A stretch of 64,000 nt of DNA from Hydrocarboniphaga effusa AP103 (GTDB lineage Bacteria > Pseudomonadota > Gammaproteobacteria > Nevskiales > Nevskiaceae), in assembly GCF_000271305.1 (NCBI RefSeq), contig NZ_AKGD01000004.1, positions 372,001 through 436,000 of the forward strand, given 5' to 3'. Below, piece by piece: positions 63,199 to 64,000 of the stretch; position 1 is the stretch's first letter, and the number at the start of each line of letters is the position of its first letter. The translations under genes and the position numbers were made by a program. The notes under the pieces were generated by a model. It was not told the DNA's origin. It saw only the letters and a program-made list of their open reading frames with translations, and searched no databases.

Positions 63199-64000
63199 TC
63201 AACCCAGTTGCGCGAGCCGCTGCGTATGCTCGCCCTCGGTGCGCACCACTTCATCGACCGGAATGTAGTAATCGCGGTCGTAGTTGAAGGTGTGAACGAT
63301 GGCCGAGACCACCAGGCCAACGAAGCTCGCCGCCGCCAGCCACCAGATGTGCCAGATCATCGCGAAACCGCAGACCAGGCTGAGACCGGCGAGCACGATG
63401 CCGGCCGCCGTGCCCTTGGGCATGTGAATGGCCAGGAAGCCGCCGATCGGACGCTGGTAGCCGCGCTTCTTCATGTCGAACCAGGCGTCCTGCTCGTGAA
63501 TGCGCGGCGTGAACGCGAAGTTGTAATCCGGCGGCGGCGACGAGGTGGACCATTCGAGCGTACGGCCGCCCCAGGGATCGCCGGTCAGGTCGCGCAGCTG
63601 CTCGCGGTTCTTGATGCTCACGTAGAGCTGGATCAGGAAGCTCGCGATGCCCAGCGCGATCAGCACCGCGCCGAACGCGGCGATCTGGAACCAGATCTGC
63701 AGCGACGGATCGTCGAAGTGGCTCATGCGACGCGTCACGCCCATCAGGCCGAGCACGTAGAGCGGCATGAAGGCGAACCAGAAGCCGGTGAACCAGAACC
63801 AGAACGAGCACTTGCCCCAGAACGGATCGAGCTTGAAGCCGGTGACTTTCGGGAACCAGTAGGTGATGCCTGCGAACACGCCGAACACCACGCCGCCGAT
63901 TATCACGTTGTGGAAGTGCGCGATCAGGAACAGCGAGTTGTGCAGCACGAAGTCCGCCGGCGGCACCGCCAGCAGCACGCCCGTCATGCCACCGACGACG
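63199..64000 (-). CDS. cyoB: Cytochrome bo3 ubiquinol oxidase subunit I (3' part only)
   Basis: This is the C-terminal portion (about 266 residues of some 660) of the heme-copper oxidase subunit that reduces O2 and pumps protons; the gene continues beyond the window. The histidines that bind the two hemes in this part are visible in [13 protein letters not shown] (His-Phe-His). Further helices and a cytosolic tail ([28 protein letters not shown]) are typical of CyoB rather than of aa3 CtaD. Confidence 0.96.
   Translation of the reverse strand, partial: VVGGMTGVLLAVPPADFVLHNSLFLIAHFHNVIIGGVVFGVFAGITYWFPKVTGFKLDPFWGKCSFWFWFTGFWFAFMPLYVLGLMGVTRRMSHFDDPSLQIWFQIAAFGAVLIALGIASFLIQLYVSIKNREQLRDLTGDPWGGRTLEWSTSSPPPDYNFAFTPRIHEQDAWFDMKKRGYQRPIGGFLAIHMPKGTAAGIVLAGLSLVCGFAMIWHIWWLAAASFVGLVVSAIVHTFNYDRDYYIPVDEVVRTEGEHTQRLAQLG

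Overview
This 64-kb window is high-GC chromosomal DNA from a gammaproteobacterium, most likely of the order Lysobacterales (Xanthomonadales). The evidence is the gene content: a long-form aromatic amino acid hydroxylase in a tyrosine operon, a DUF6491 lipoprotein, a propeller-GGDEF sensor, RegBA-type redox regulators, and a candidate small RNA with the C-rich-loop architecture of Xanthomonas sX13. I saw no rRNA, tRNA, CRISPR array, intact insertion sequence or prophage. The window looks like stable chromosome with some decayed genes and intergenic repeats.

Layout. 1-2.9 kb: the 3' end of an RND pump gene and a small lipoprotein. 3.4-9.2 kb: a phenylalanine/tyrosine catabolic operon (Lrp regulator divergent from hppD, a VOC protein, fumarylacetoacetate hydrolase, maleylacetoacetate isomerase, aromatic amino acid hydroxylase). 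No recognisable homogentisate dioxygenase is present, and the VOC gene occupies its place. 9.2-16.5 kb: a decayed TauE/SafE remnant, an MFS exporter, lactate permease lldP flanked by GGGAGAC-type repeats, and a propeller-diguanylate cyclase. 16.4-22.8 kb: a perfect Anr/Fnr box, a small exported-protein gene with an in-frame TGA, then a same-strand envelope cluster (lipoprotein, metallophosphoesterase, ABC exporter, MprF). 23.2-25.6 kb: a FadE-like dehydrogenase with a terminator and two very small genes.

25.7-38.2 kb: the sX13-like RNA, a QseBC/PmrAB-like two-component operon and a mipA-OMF-MFP-RND efflux operon. CTAAG direct repeats with an 11-bp period lie in front of both operons, which suggests one response regulator controls both. 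A hybrid histidine kinase and a LuxR-type regulator follow. 38.6-44 kb: pcaD-pcaC, a Tat-exported aldo/keto reductase, an MFS/TLC-like transporter and a hipBA toxin-antitoxin pair with duplicated operators. 44-50 kb (minus strand): a six-gene Mrp Na+/H+ antiporter operon in which every gene overlaps the next.

50.4-61.3 kb: an orphan membrane protein, RegA/RegB-like redox regulators and two tandem AcoR-like sigma-54 activators. These precede a sigma-54-promoted operon for a periplasmic PQQ dehydrogenase, a small cytochrome c with an atypical CX3CH heme motif and an outer-membrane channel-like protein. I think this is the most interesting protein-coding system here. 61.4-64 kb (minus strand): the distal part of a cytochrome bo3 operon (cyoB 3' end, cyoC, cyoD) followed by a SURF1-like gene. 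A plausible picture is that electrons from the PQQ enzyme enter the respiratory chain while RegBA senses quinone redox state; this is inferred from proximity only.
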